From CAVWCQ01 sp963753545 (GTDB taxonomy: Bacteria; Chloroflexota; Anaerolineae; Aggregatilineales; Aggregatilineaceae): a DNA stretch of 64,000 nucleotides. The stretch spans positions 558,001 through 622,000 of the forward strand of contig CAVWCQ010000011.1 in assembly GCA_963753545.1 (NCBI GenBank). The letters run 5' to 3'. A model generated the notes under the pieces. It had not been told where the DNA came from. It did no database searches and saw only the letters and a program-made list of their open reading frames with translations. Shown piece after piece: positions 44,550 to 52,965 of this stretch (positions are counted from its first letter, which is position 1; each line of letters opens with the position of its first letter). Both the position numbers and the translations under genes were made by a program.

Positions 44550-45356
44550 TTAATAGGCTCGCGTCTGGAGGAAGTTGATCACTGCCAGATTCTGCTCGCA
44601 ACTGTTGGGGAACACCACTTCGACTTCGGGGGACACCTGCATATCGCCCGACCAGAGCGATACCGTATAGCGCCCATTATTCGTTTTGTTGTCCACGACA
44701 ATTTCCCAACCCGATGGGCCGTAAACGGTGCTGGAACCGGAGAGCGTGATCAACGGGCTGCTGAGGCCCTCGCCACTCACCCGCACCTGGATACCCGTTA
44801 CCGGCTCGTTGCTCTGCGTGATGACCTGCCCGGCTAATCCCTGCCAGTTGCAGCCTGCCGCGTTGGCAAAGTTAGCACGCATACGCGGCGAACCTTCCTG
44901 CATGGCGAAAGGATACGGAGAGAGGGTATTCGTTTGTGTTGGGGTGGGGCCAGTCGGTGACGGGGTAAACGTGCTCGTCCAGGTTGGCGTCAGCGTGAGT
45001 GTCGCCGTAGGACGAATCGTTGCTGTCCCCGCTGGCCCCGGCGTAAAAGTCGGGGTTGGTCCCGCCGTTCCTGTCGATGTCGGAAGCGGCGTTACGGTAG
45101 CCGTCGATGTTGGGCCGGGAGTCTCTGTTGGCGATGGTGTAGAGGTCGGCGTAACTGTTGCCGGTTCCGGTGTAAATGATGGCGTGAGGGTCGGCAGGTC
45201 CAGGATCGGAGGCAAAGTTGGCGTCGAACCGGGAGCCAGAATAGGCGGTTTCATTGCATCGGCTGCCACACCGACCACCACAATTCCCACTACGACCGTC
45301 AAGGTCACAAAAATAATCGTGACAAGGTTAAAGAAAGCATCTGGGCCCTGGCCCAT
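44550..45356 (-). CDS. Anchored surface protein with Thr-Pro stalk, paralogue 2
   Basis: A 268-residue protein with a membrane helix at about 8-32 (FNLVTIIFVTLTVVVGIVVV) and a 110-residue Thr/Pro/Ser stalk. Its C-terminal domain starts AAGCNWQGLAGQVITQSNEP and ends NSCEQNLAVINFLQ. The spacing of the two Cys and of GWEI/Y-V-L strands matches paralogue 1, so the pair arose by duplication. It starts 15 bp after the parvulin lipoprotein gene and 103 bp before paralogue 1. Thr-Pro stalks are common in exported Chloroflexota proteins and are likely glycosylated; that is inference. Confidence 0.75.
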   Translation of the reverse strand: MGQGPDAFFNLVTIIFVTLTVVVGIVVVGVAADAMKPPILAPGSTPTLPPILDLPTLTPSFTPEPATVTPTSTPSPTETPGPTSTATVTPLPTSTGTAGPTPTFTPGPAGTATIRPTATLTLTPTWTSTFTPSPTGPTPTQTNTLSPYPFAMQEGSPRMRANFANAAGCNWQGLAGQVITQSNEPVTGIQVRVSGEGLSSPLITLSGSSTVYGPSGWEIVVDNKTNNGRYTVSLWSGDMQVSPEVEVVFPNSCEQNLAVINFLQTRAY

Positions 45357-45371
45357 GCGCCACTCTCCCTA

Positions 45372-46311
45372 CTATTGGCCAATAAAGATTTCAATAGAAG
45401 CGGATGCCCGCTGGTTCTGAAGCCATCCCAAGAAGGCCTGCCCCCTCTTTTCAGCCAGGTGGGCCTCATCGATGGGGCGATCTTCAACGCGCTCCAGCAC
45501 TTCAATAATATGATATCCCAGGCTGCTGCGCACGGGTTGTGGGGTGCGCTGCCCAGGCTGCAAAGCAAAAACAGCCGCTTCGACTTCGGGCTGAAGCAGA
45601 TCGCCAGGGCTGACCCACGACAGGTCGCCACCCGAACGCGCTGTGGAGCCGTCCAGAGAATATTGAGCAGCCAAGGCGGCGAAGTCCGCGCCCTGGTCTA
45701 ACTGGTTGATCAAATCATAAGCCATCGCCTCGTCGGCAACCAGGATATGACGGGCATGAACCTGGGCGCTGGTGGCGGATACACTGGCTGTCACCTGATC
45801 GGCTACTTTCTGCCAGAGCAAGGTGGACCGCTGCGCCTCGCGATATTCGTCCATGGTATAGGACTGGGCAGCGACAAATTGGTCCAGCGAGGAGTTGCTT
45901 TGCGTCGCGATCTGCGACTGGGCTGCCAGCTCGGCGTCGACTTCGGAATCTGTAACCGAGATTCCGACGCTGGTGGCGTACTGTTCGACCAGGGCCTGAT
46001 CGATCAGATCTTCGCAGCACAGACATATCGAAGGTTGTTGTCGACGCAGGCTCAGCAGTCATACCCATTGCCCGCCGAGATCGTTCGCGCTGGAAGGTTT
46101 CCATGGAAATGGGCTGGCCGTTAACACGAGCCGCTACATCGCTATTCGACTGCCCGCCAGAGCCAGCATCAGATGTCACCCCGCCAGGAATCGCGGGATT
46201 GGAATTTGACTTATTGGAGTTGGATGAGGAGTCGCCTCCGGCACAGGCAGCCAGCAGCGGCACCAGCACCAGGGCCACGATCAGCCATTGGAATGGACGT
46301 AACAAGCGCAC
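45372..46311 (-). CDS. Parvulin-type peptidyl-prolyl isomerase lipoprotein (PrsA/SurA-like), one frameshift
   Basis: GTG 46309-46311, preceded by AGGAG at 6 bases, begins VRLLRPFQWLIVALVLVPLLAAC, a lipoprotein signal. A Ser/Asn-rich linker and a SurA-N-like helical part follow (VAARVNGQPISMETFQRERS). The frame breaks near 46014-46018 and continues DLIDQALVEQYATSVGISV. The parvulin domain spans HARHILVADEAMAYDLI to SLGYHIIEVLERVEDRP, with GGDLSWVSPGDLL. It ends at TAG 45372. It should assist folding of exported proteins; the two surface proteins encoded next are natural client candidates. Confidence 0.82.
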
Positions 46312-46366
46312 AACAGCTCCTGATTTTGACTGAATGGTAGGATAGGTGCAGCGGCGGTAAGTGTAT

Positions 46367-46437
46367 AGCCGCACCACTTATTATGCAAGCCAGCGGATCC
46401 CAGCCAGGTGCGGAGCCGCACCACTTATGATGCAGGC
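46367..46437 (+). repeat. Pair of 24-bp direct repeats
   Basis: AGCCGCACCACTTATTATGC then AAGC at 46367-46390, and the same with two substitutions at 46414-46437, offset 47 bp. They lie between RNase J and the parvulin gene. Confidence 0.6.
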
Positions 46438-46443
46438 AAAAAG

Positions 46444-46483
46444 GCTCGTAGGGGTGGAGCAGCACGCTCAGCCCCCTACGAGC
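46444..46483 (-). terminator. Terminator of the RNase J gene
   Basis: An 11-bp perfect stem GCTCGTAGGGG / CCCCTACGAGC, with CTTTTTG following on the minus strand. Confidence 0.7.
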
Positions 46484-46493
46484 AGAGGACATC

Positions 46494-48147
46494 TTAAACC
46501 TCGCGCACGTAGGCGAAAATCATCGGGCGGCGCTTGGTCTGGTTATAGAAAAACTTGGAGAGTGCATCTTCGAGAGCGACCGTTAAGTTTCCCTTCTCGT
46601 GCGTGCCCACAATCTCCTCGATCAAGGTCTGAGCCGTTTCAATTAAACCGGAGGCGTCGCGCACAAAGACAAACCCGCGCGTGATAATTTCCGGCTCATC
46701 GACCAGTTCACCTGTTTCTTTGTCGATCAGAATCATGGCGATCAAAAAGCCGTCTCGCGCCAGAATCTCGCGATCACGCATGACAATCGGGCCGATATCA
46801 CCCACACCCGCGCCATCGACAAAGACATAACCGCCCGGAACGCGATCTCCGACAGTCAGCGAGTTCAGGCGTGAGCAAAATCTCCGTACCGTTCTCCACA
46901 ACAGCAATGTTCTCCGGAGGGATGCCGATATCCTGAGCCAGCATTTTGTGCTGCATCAGGTGGCGCAGTTCGCCATGCACAGGAATAAAAAACTTGGGCC
47001 GCAGCAGATTGATCAACAGCTTCAGTTCTTCCCGGCTGGCGTGGCCGGATACATGCACCGGGGCAATCGGATCGTAGATCACGTTTGCGCCGCGTTGAAT
47101 CAGTTTATTGATGGTGCGGTGGACCAGTTCCTCGTTGCCGGGGATAGGGTGAGCCGACATGATCACCGTATCGCCGCGCATAATCTCAAGCTGGCGGTGG
47201 CGTCCCCAGGCCAGCCTGCCCAACACGGCGGACGGCTCCCCCTGCGATCCGGTTGCCATGATCACGACCTCACGCGGGGGCATTTTGATCGCCTGCTCAA
47301 TGCTGATCACGACATCTTTGGGCAGACTGAGATAGCCGAGCCGGGTGGCGACCTTGATATATTCGCCCATACTGTGCCCGGCAATCGCCATTTTACGCCC
47401 GTGACGCTGGGCCGCCGCCGCAACCTGCTGGATACGAGAGATCAGGGAGGCAAAAGTGGCAACAATAATTCGTCCCTGCGCACTCTGAAAAACGCGGTTA
47501 AATGCCTCGTCGATGGTTGCCTCGGAAGGCGTCCACCCGGCACGATCCGCATTGGTGCTGTCGGCAAGCAGAGCCAGCACGCCGCGCTGCGAAAATTCCG
47601 CGAGCTTGGCAAAATCGGGCGGCCAGCCATCAACCGGGGTGTGGTCAAACTTAAAGTCGCCGGAATGGACAATCAGGCCCACGGGGGTATTGATTCCCAG
47701 GCCCACGCTGTCGGGAATGCTGTGGCAGACGTGGAACGATTCCACTTTAAACGGCCCCACCTCCACCACATCACCCGGTTTAAAAACGTTCAGGGGGTGA
47801 TCACGATGCCCACCCTGTTCCATTTTGATTTCCAGCAGTCCGGCGGTCAGGGGTGTCGCATAAACAGGCGCCGGTATCGCATCCAGCACATGGCTGATAG
47901 CTCCGGTATGATCCTCGTGCCCATGCGTGATGACAATGCCATGCACGGTGAGTTCAGGCATACGGTCGACCACATAGCGAAAGTCAGGAATGATGTAGTC
48001 GATGCCGAGCATATCATTTTCGGGAAACATAATCCCGGTATCGACAATCAGCCCATCATTGCCACACTCTACAAGCAGCATGTTTTTTCCGATTTCGCCC
48101 AGGCCACCCAGGGGAATCAGACGCAGTGCTCCCATCTTATCTGGCAT
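46494..48147 (-). CDS. rnj: Ribonuclease J, one frameshift
   Basis: ATG 48145-48147 (MPDKMGALRLIPLGGLGEIG) follows AGGAG. The metallo-beta-lactamase core shows HGHEDH (75-80), SGDFKFDHTP and LLADSTNADRAGWTPSE, and the beta-CASP part has SGHASREELKLLINLL and FIPVHGELRHL. The frame breaks near 46865-46875 after ENGTEILLT and resumes RLNSLTVGDRVPGGYVFVDG, running to TAA 46494-46496 with the C-terminal domain. The full length of about 550 residues is normal. RNase J is a 5'-3' exonuclease and endonuclease in RNA decay and rRNA maturation. Genes downstream are separated by a terminator and repeats. Confidence 0.93.
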
Positions 48148-48370
48148 AAACAGAAACTCCTCTAGGGACGCCGCGTGTCCCTGCATGTCAAAAATAATGG
48201 CAAGCAACAATGCAAACGGAGTCTTCTGACAAGAAGTCCGTGCAAGTTCCAAGAGTTAGAGTGTGTGATTTTTAGCGTGGCCTGACCGCAGCCAAAAAGT
48301 ACCTATCGCAAGAGGCGCTAAAGAGAGGGATTATTCAGTTGCCGAGTGATGCAGCAGGAAGAAAGACCGC

Positions 48371-48586
48371 TTATTCTTCCTGGACACAAACGGCGTACAG
48401 ACCGCGCCGCGTCTCTTGCAGCATAAACGACACCGTCGTTCCAGCATGCAGTCTGCGCACACCTTCCCCGCGAATGGAGGAATAGCGGACCATCACTTCA
48501 CGGCCATCGGGCATCACAATTGTTCCGGCCCCATCAAATACATCATACGATTTGACAGTGCCTTGAATGCGTTCTGTTGCCACCAT
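48371..48586 (-). CDS. Cold-shock-domain-like small protein (diverged)
   Basis: A 71-residue protein MVATERIQGTVKSYDVFDGA. The strand pattern GTVKSYD, GAGTIVMPDGREVMVRYSSI, GEGVRRLHAGTTVSF and GLYAVCVQ aligns by eye with cold-shock domains. The aromatic RNP1 (KGFGFI) and RNP2 (VFVHY) residues are replaced (GAGTIVM, VMVRY). Nucleic-acid binding may therefore be weakened or changed. It lies upstream of the RNase J gene on the same strand, 220 bp away, so a shared role in RNA turnover is only a suggestion. Confidence 0.65.
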   Translation of the reverse strand: MVATERIQGTVKSYDVFDGAGTIVMPDGREVMVRYSSIRGEGVRRLHAGTTVSFMLQETRRGLYAVCVQEE

Positions 48587-49036
48587 ACGAATAATTCCCT
48601 CGCATCACACTGACTGGATGATTACTTGATAAAAGTGAACATTTTAGAATGTAACACACCAGTCCGTTGACAGAGAATAAAAAACTTCCAAAAATCGTCA
48701 GGCTACTCTAGCGCTAACATTCTCTATATTATCAGCCTTCGTTGCGGGCGCAAGTATTCGTGTCCCTCCAAAACAGATTTTACTAAAAAAAGAAGATTTT
48801 CATTAAACAATTTAGAATGAGCTTGACATCATTTATAATCTTAATTATTTTGTTCAGTCGAACAAAATTGCTGCATCACAAAAGACCTTTTTTGTAGGGA
48901 AATAGGGGAATTGTGTAGGACCGTGAAATAGAGTACAATGGGGAAATAATGAAGTTGCATGCTTTTTTGGGATACGGGTTACGGCTCGATCGTGTGTTTT
49001 TTGCCGATTGTCCGTCTAGTCATCAAGGGGCTATTT
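48587..49036. other. AT-rich intergenic region with divergent control signals
   Basis: About 450 bp between the divergent cold-shock-like and SpoVS genes, markedly richer in A+T than its surroundings. Apart from the promoter and palindrome listed separately I see no gene. Confidence 0.6.
48823..48868 (+). promoter_or_regulatory. SpoVS promoter with overlapping operator-like palindrome
   Basis: TTGACA (48823-48828) and TATTTT (48846-48851) are 17 bp apart. A perfect inverted repeat ATTTTGTTC-AGTC-GAACAAAAT (48847-48868) overlaps the -10 box and start site, the usual place for a repressor. It gives about a 170-base leader to the spoVS start. Confidence 0.5.
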
Positions 49037-49360
49037 ATGCAACCGACACATCCACCTCAGTTGGCTCCTGAAGAGTTCGCTTCGGAAAAGTCCAAAGCTG
49101 TCGATATCATCAAGGTATCAGCTCGTTCACGCTCAACAGCGGTGGCTGGGGCCATCGCGGGGGTCGTGCGTGAACACAATCGTGCCGAGGTTCAGGCCAT
49201 CGGCGCAGGAGCTGTAAACCAGGCTATCAAAGCCGTGGCTATCGCGCGTGGGTACCTCAGCGACGACAAGATTGATGTGATCGTGATTCCCTTTTTTACG
49301 GAAGTCATGATCGAAGATCAGGAGCGTACAGCAGTACGCATGGTGGTAGAGCCACGCTAG
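49037..49360 (+). CDS. spoVS: Stage V sporulation protein S (SpoVS) family protein
   Basis: ATG 49037 follows AAGGGG by 7 bases. The 107-residue protein has a 20-residue disordered N-terminus, then the Alba-like SpoVS domain: DIIKVSARSRSTAVAGAIAG, VQAIGAGAVNQAIKAVAIAR and the end AVRMVVEPR. In Bacillus it affects spore coat assembly and septation. It is also common in non-sporing bacteria, where nucleic-acid or regulatory roles are proposed. The family core is about 86 residues, so only the N-terminus is extra. Followed by its own terminator. Confidence 0.92.
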   Translation: MQPTHPPQLAPEEFASEKSKAVDIIKVSARSRSTAVAGAIAGVVREHNRAEVQAIGAGAVNQAIKAVAIARGYLSDDKIDVIVIPFFTEVMIEDQERTAVRMVVEPR

Positions 49361-49413
49361 CCGGCGCTTCCACATAATATACTTTTTTTACTTATCATTT
49401 TTCCGCTCGGGCG

Positions 49414-49450
49414 CGACCTCTGGCGGCGACCGTTCAGAGGTCGTGTTTTT
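49414..49450 (+). terminator. Terminator after spoVS
   Basis: CGACCTCTG (49414-49422) pairs with CAGAGGTCG (49435-49443), then TGTTTTT. Confidence 0.75.
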
Positions 49451-49491
49451 AGCTTGCATTGAATCCCCCCTCATAAATTGACAGCACGCGC

Positions 49492-49497
49492 TATAAT
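49492..49497 (+). promoter_or_regulatory. -10 box of the DUF2723 gene
   Basis: GCGCTATAATC, 39 bp before the start at 49536. TTGACA is present but only 8 bp upstream, so it is not a normal -35. Confidence 0.4.
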
Positions 49498-49535
49498 CGG
49501 GCGGCTCCTTTCACCTGAGACCGCCGAGGCGACGC

Positions 49536-51482
49536 ATGCCCACTATCCAACTCTTCCGTTTTCGCCGCACCCCTATCGCCCTGCTGGTACTGCTGCTGCC
49601 TATTGTAGCTTACAGCCTCACCCTCCAGCGGCACATCGCTGGCAGTTTTAACCCCGATCAGCCCGGCGGCCTGCTGAAAAATGAATACATCAAAGACGTG
49701 GGGGAAATTCAGGTTGCGATCAATGCCTGGGGAACCATCCACTACACTGGCTACCCGCTCTATGCCATTTTGGGCAACCTGTTCACCCTGCCCTTCCGCA
49801 TACTGGGCATGGAACCCGCCGCCGCCGCAAGTCTATATGCGCTGGCGTGGGGCGTTGTGATGCTCATCTCGTTTGGCCTGTTGGTCGCGCGCCTGACCGG
49901 GCGTCCCACGCTGGCGGCGATCAGTACGGCACTGCTGGCCCTGGCCCGCTCCATCTGGATTCACAACGTGGTGGCAGAGGTTTACAGTATGAGTTTGGCG
50001 ATCACCATGCTGATGCTGCTGGTCGCCCTGTGGCCTGCTCCCTGGACGGGCCGCTGGAGTACCGGGCGGCGGCTGGTCGCGCTGGCGCTGCTGGGTGGGA
50101 TCGGCGTGGCGCACCATCGAGCCGTCGCGTTTGTCGCGCCAGGACTGATCTTTGCCGTGTGGCCGCACCTGTGGGCTGAACGCGCGCGCTGGCGGCGCGG
50201 CCTCCCCATTCTGATCGGGCTGGTGCTGCTCGGCTTCCTGCCTTATTTCTACCTGCCGCTGCGCGCCTGGATGGGCGGTGAATGGGTTTATGGCGAGCCG
50301 GGAACGTGGCACGGCTTCTGGTTCCAATTCAAGGGACAGGAAGTGGATTATCTGGTGCAATTACCCGGAAGCGCCGGAGGCTTGATCGACAATGCCCGCG
50401 ATACGTGGAACATTCTGGCGAAAGAACTGACTCTGCCGGGCCTGCTGATCGGGCTGATCAGCCTGGGACTGGCCGCTGTGCTGCCTGCTCCTGCAGGGCA
50501 GCGCCGGGCGGCCTGGGTGATGATCCTGTGGGCTGCTGGGCCTACGCTGTTCGCTATCGCCTACCATACGGCTGTGCTGCCCGAAGCCATCCTGATGCCA
50601 ACGATCCTGGCGCTGGTTTTTGGCGTGGCGCTGGCGATCCACCGGCTGTCTGCTGAACGGTTACAGGCCGCGGCGACGATTGGGGTGGTAACCTGGAGCG
50701 CGGCACTTTTTGCGATCCATTATGATCTGGTGCATGAACTGGTCAGCGAAAACAGCGGCGTTGAAACCATCCAACGGCTGAAATTCATCCCCCATGAGGG
50801 CAAACCCGCTTTCACACTCCCCTGGGGACCGCACTACTCGGCGGCGATGTATTCCCGGCTCGTGACCCGCGAAAATGCGGATGTCGTCATGGTCGATCAC
50901 AACGGGGATTACCGCAAGCTGATCGCGGACGGATACCAACTCTACACAGAGCCGGAAACGTTCTACACCTATCCCCTGCCCTGGCAAACCGCGCTGCCTG
51001 TCGCCCCGTCGAACTGGTGGCGCGATCATTTAGGGGATATCTCTTTGTCTTCCGCCGCGCCCGGCCTCGTGCAGATTTTTGTCGGGCCGCCGCTCATGGA
51101 ATCAAACGCAGCGGTAGGAACGTCCATTACGGATGGCATCTCGCGCCACGAGGCCTGGCTGAGCTGCGATACTAGGCATATCTACCTGCACGTCATCTGG
51201 CAGGCCGATACGATGCCCACTCATGATTGGAGCGTCTTTGTCCACCTGACTCCCGATGATGAGATACCGAAACCGCCCAACGCCGACAGCCGCAATCCGG
51301 TCTATGGGCTGTACCCATCGACACGCTGGCAGCCAGGGCAGATCGTGCGCGACGACTTTACGCTGCCCCGATTATCCGGTTATACCCAGGTACGTTTTGG
51401 GCTTTACAAACTAGACGAAAACGGGCAGTTCGCTAATTATGGCGAAATGGCACTGCCCGTCGCCGGGTGCGAGGAGTCTTAG
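49536..51482 (+). CDS. DUF2723-family polytopic membrane protein (glycosyltransferase-like) with C-terminal beta domain
   Basis: A 648-residue protein. The first loop has DVGEIQVAINAWGTIHYTGY then PLYAILGNLF, the DUF2723 signature with an acidic site before the PPGYP-like motif. ARSIWIHNVVAEVYSMS is also typical. About 11 helices extend to residue 400, arranged like GT-C protein O-mannosyltransferases. The last 250 residues are extracytoplasmic and end in a beta domain (WSVFVHLTPDDE, YPSTRWQPGQIVRDDFTLP, TQVRFGLYKLDENG) shared with the protein at 52966. It may glycosylate exported proteins or polymers from a lipid-linked sugar; no donor can be named. Confidence 0.82.
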   Translation: MPTIQLFRFRRTPIALLVLLLPIVAYSLTLQRHIAGSFNPDQPGGLLKNEYIKDVGEIQVAINAWGTIHYTGYPLYAILGNLFTLPFRILGMEPAAAASLYALAWGVVMLISFGLLVARLTGRPTLAAISTALLALARSIWIHNVVAEVYSMSLAITMLMLLVALWPAPWTGRWSTGRRLVALALLGGIGVAHHRAVAFVAPGLIFAVWPHLWAERARWRRGLPILIGLVLLGFLPYFYLPLRAWMGGEWVYGEPGTWHGFWFQFKGQEVDYLVQLPGSAGGLIDNARDTWNILAKELTLPGLLIGLISLGLAAVLPAPAGQRRAAWVMILWAAGPTLFAIAYHTAVLPEAILMPTILALVFGVALAIHRLSAERLQAAATIGVVTWSAALFAIHYDLVHELVSENSGVETIQRLKFIPHEGKPAFTLPWGPHYSAAMYSRLVTRENADVVMVDHNGDYRKLIADGYQLYTEPETFYTYPLPWQTALPVAPSNWWRDHLGDISLSSAAPGLVQIFVGPPLMESNAAVGTSITDGISRHEAWLSCDTRHIYLHVIWQADTMPTHDWSVFVHLTPDDEIPKPPNADSRNPVYGLYPSTRWQPGQIVRDDFTLPRLSGYTQVRFGLYKLDENGQFANYGEMALPVAGCEES

Positions 51483-51847
51483 TTCAACAAACCGCCGCGC
51501 TCACTGCCGCCAGAGAGCTTACGAATCAGGCGCGAAACAAGGGTCAGCTTCTCACTGCGCGCTGCTGGTGCCGGTTGGACAACAGGAACTTCCGCGTAGA
51601 CCGGGCCATCGTCCAATGGGCGGGGAGCGGGAGCAGTCAGCATTTCATGCACCCAACGAGGTGCCTGTCCGCGCACGACCAATACCCCTTTTTGCACCAG
51701 GCGCAGCACAGCCCCGCGTGGCAACTGCACGGCTGTATCGTGTGTATTGTTCCAGGTGAAGATGAGTGCTCTATCGGTCCACCCGATAAAGGATACTTCA
51801 TTCCCATCCCACCAGACGCGAGTGTTGGTTTGGAGATTTGTGTTCAT
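51479..51847 (-). CDS. Hypothetical protein
   Basis: A 122-residue protein from ATG 51845-51847 (MNTNLQTNTRVWWDGNEVSF), preceded by GGGGGAGAG. The first 70 residues form a small beta-sheet-like unit (TDRALIFTWNNTHDTAVQLP, LRLVQKGVLVVRGQAPRWVH). The rest is Pro/Ala-rich and ends in a basic helix (KLTLVSRLIRKLSGGSERGG). No family is recognised. Its stop codon overlaps that of the DUF2723 gene on the opposite strand. Confidence 0.6.
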   Translation of the reverse strand: MNTNLQTNTRVWWDGNEVSFIGWTDRALIFTWNNTHDTAVQLPRGAVLRLVQKGVLVVRGQAPRWVHEMLTAPAPRPLDDGPVYAEVPVVQPAPAARSEKLTLVSRLIRKLSGGSERGGLLN

Positions 51848-52005
51848 CAATCATCTCTCCCCCCGCTTGCAGGGATGCTCTTATGATGCAGTATCCATAT
51901 TTATTATCAAAAACCCATTAAAATGCCAGAAAAACTTGTAAAATATGTGTAGAAATTTCCACAACTTGTAAATATAGTCCATTAAGAAAAGAATGAGGAA
52001 CCCGA

Positions 52006-52779
52006 TCAAGAGAGATTGAGAAACGCCAAACTGCGCTCGATATCAGCAACCTGTTCAATTTCCAATGAAAAAGCGGGATGCTGCGGCAGCGCCCGCAGAG
52101 CTGGAAGAATGGTTGAATATTTGAGCACGCCGTTTTCCAGGGCGCGATGTTCATCGACTTCGCCGCCATTGTTATTCATGTGGACATGGACAATATAAGC
52201 GCTCAAATGGTTTAACCACTCTGCCAAAGGGACTTCCGAAAACAGATAGATATGCCCGATATCCACGCAGGATTGCAGCGCGGGATGGTTCACCCGCCGC
52301 AGCACGCCGCCGATAATCTCCGGGTCAAATTCCCACATATTTTCCAGGGCGATAACCATTCCCGACGCCGCCGCACGTTCGGCCATCGGCGTCCAGAAGG
52401 TGATCTGCCGCTCCGTCCAGCTTGCCCGATAATCATAGTTTCGCATCGTCGCGATAAAATTGGCATGAAAGACAACCGTTTTCGCGCCCAGTTCCGCACC
52501 GATATGCAGCGACTGTTCCACACGCTGGCGAACCACCGCATCGATCAGGGGATCAGGGCTGCCGCTTGCCATATCGAAAAAGGGGCCGTGCATGGCAATC
52601 TCGCCGCCAATGCCCTTAAGTGCCGCCCGGTAACGGCCCAGCAGCCCGCGCCAATCACCATCCAACACATGAGGCATCGCAAACGACTGCACCTCTATGC
52701 CAAGGCCATATTCAGCCGCCAGGGACACGCAGTCATCAAAGTTATGTTCTTTTGCGCAGATTAATACCCGGTCTGACAA
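52006..52779 (-). CDS. Xylose isomerase-like TIM-barrel protein, second copy
   Basis: The start is TTG 52777-52779 with AGGAG 7 bases upstream. The 257 residues (SDRVLICAKEHNFDDCVSLA) form a sugar-isomerase/AP-endonuclease-2-like barrel: GEIAMHGPFFDMASGSPD, AKTVVFHANFIAT, IALENMWEFDPEIIGG, LQSCVDIGHIYLFS and IVHVHMNNNGGEVDEH. It matches the protein at 37300-38073 in length and in the order of these sites but is clearly diverged. It keeps His and Glu positions expected of metal ligands (HGPFF, ENMWEF, DIGH). The substrate is unknown. Confidence 0.8.
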   Translation of the reverse strand: MSDRVLICAKEHNFDDCVSLAAEYGLGIEVQSFAMPHVLDGDWRGLLGRYRAALKGIGGEIAMHGPFFDMASGSPDPLIDAVVRQRVEQSLHIGAELGAKTVVFHANFIATMRNYDYRASWTERQITFWTPMAERAAASGMVIALENMWEFDPEIIGGVLRRVNHPALQSCVDIGHIYLFSEVPLAEWLNHLSAYIVHVHMNNNGGEVDEHRALENGVLKYSTILPALRALPQHPAFSLEIEQVADIERSLAFLNLS

Positions 52780-52965
52780 GCTGATTCTCCTTTTAGTTTC
52801 AGTCTACACACTTCCTTAACGGATAGCTAGTCTATTCTGTTAAGAAATGCATACTTTGGATTAGAAAAGACAAACCATTGCGCCATAAGCGGGGTACGAT
52901 ACAATCCCGCAAATGTTCGCGCGGCCTATTTTTTATATGTTTAAATTCCAAGGTGATGCGTCCCA

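Noticed and set aside
46948..48165. 405-residue antisense open frame across RNase J
   Set aside because: Shadow of a long conserved gene; no recognisable domain and no RBS.
49037..49360. Evidence for endospore formation from SpoVS
   Set aside because: SpoVS is widespread in non-sporing bacteria and no other sporulation gene is in the window.
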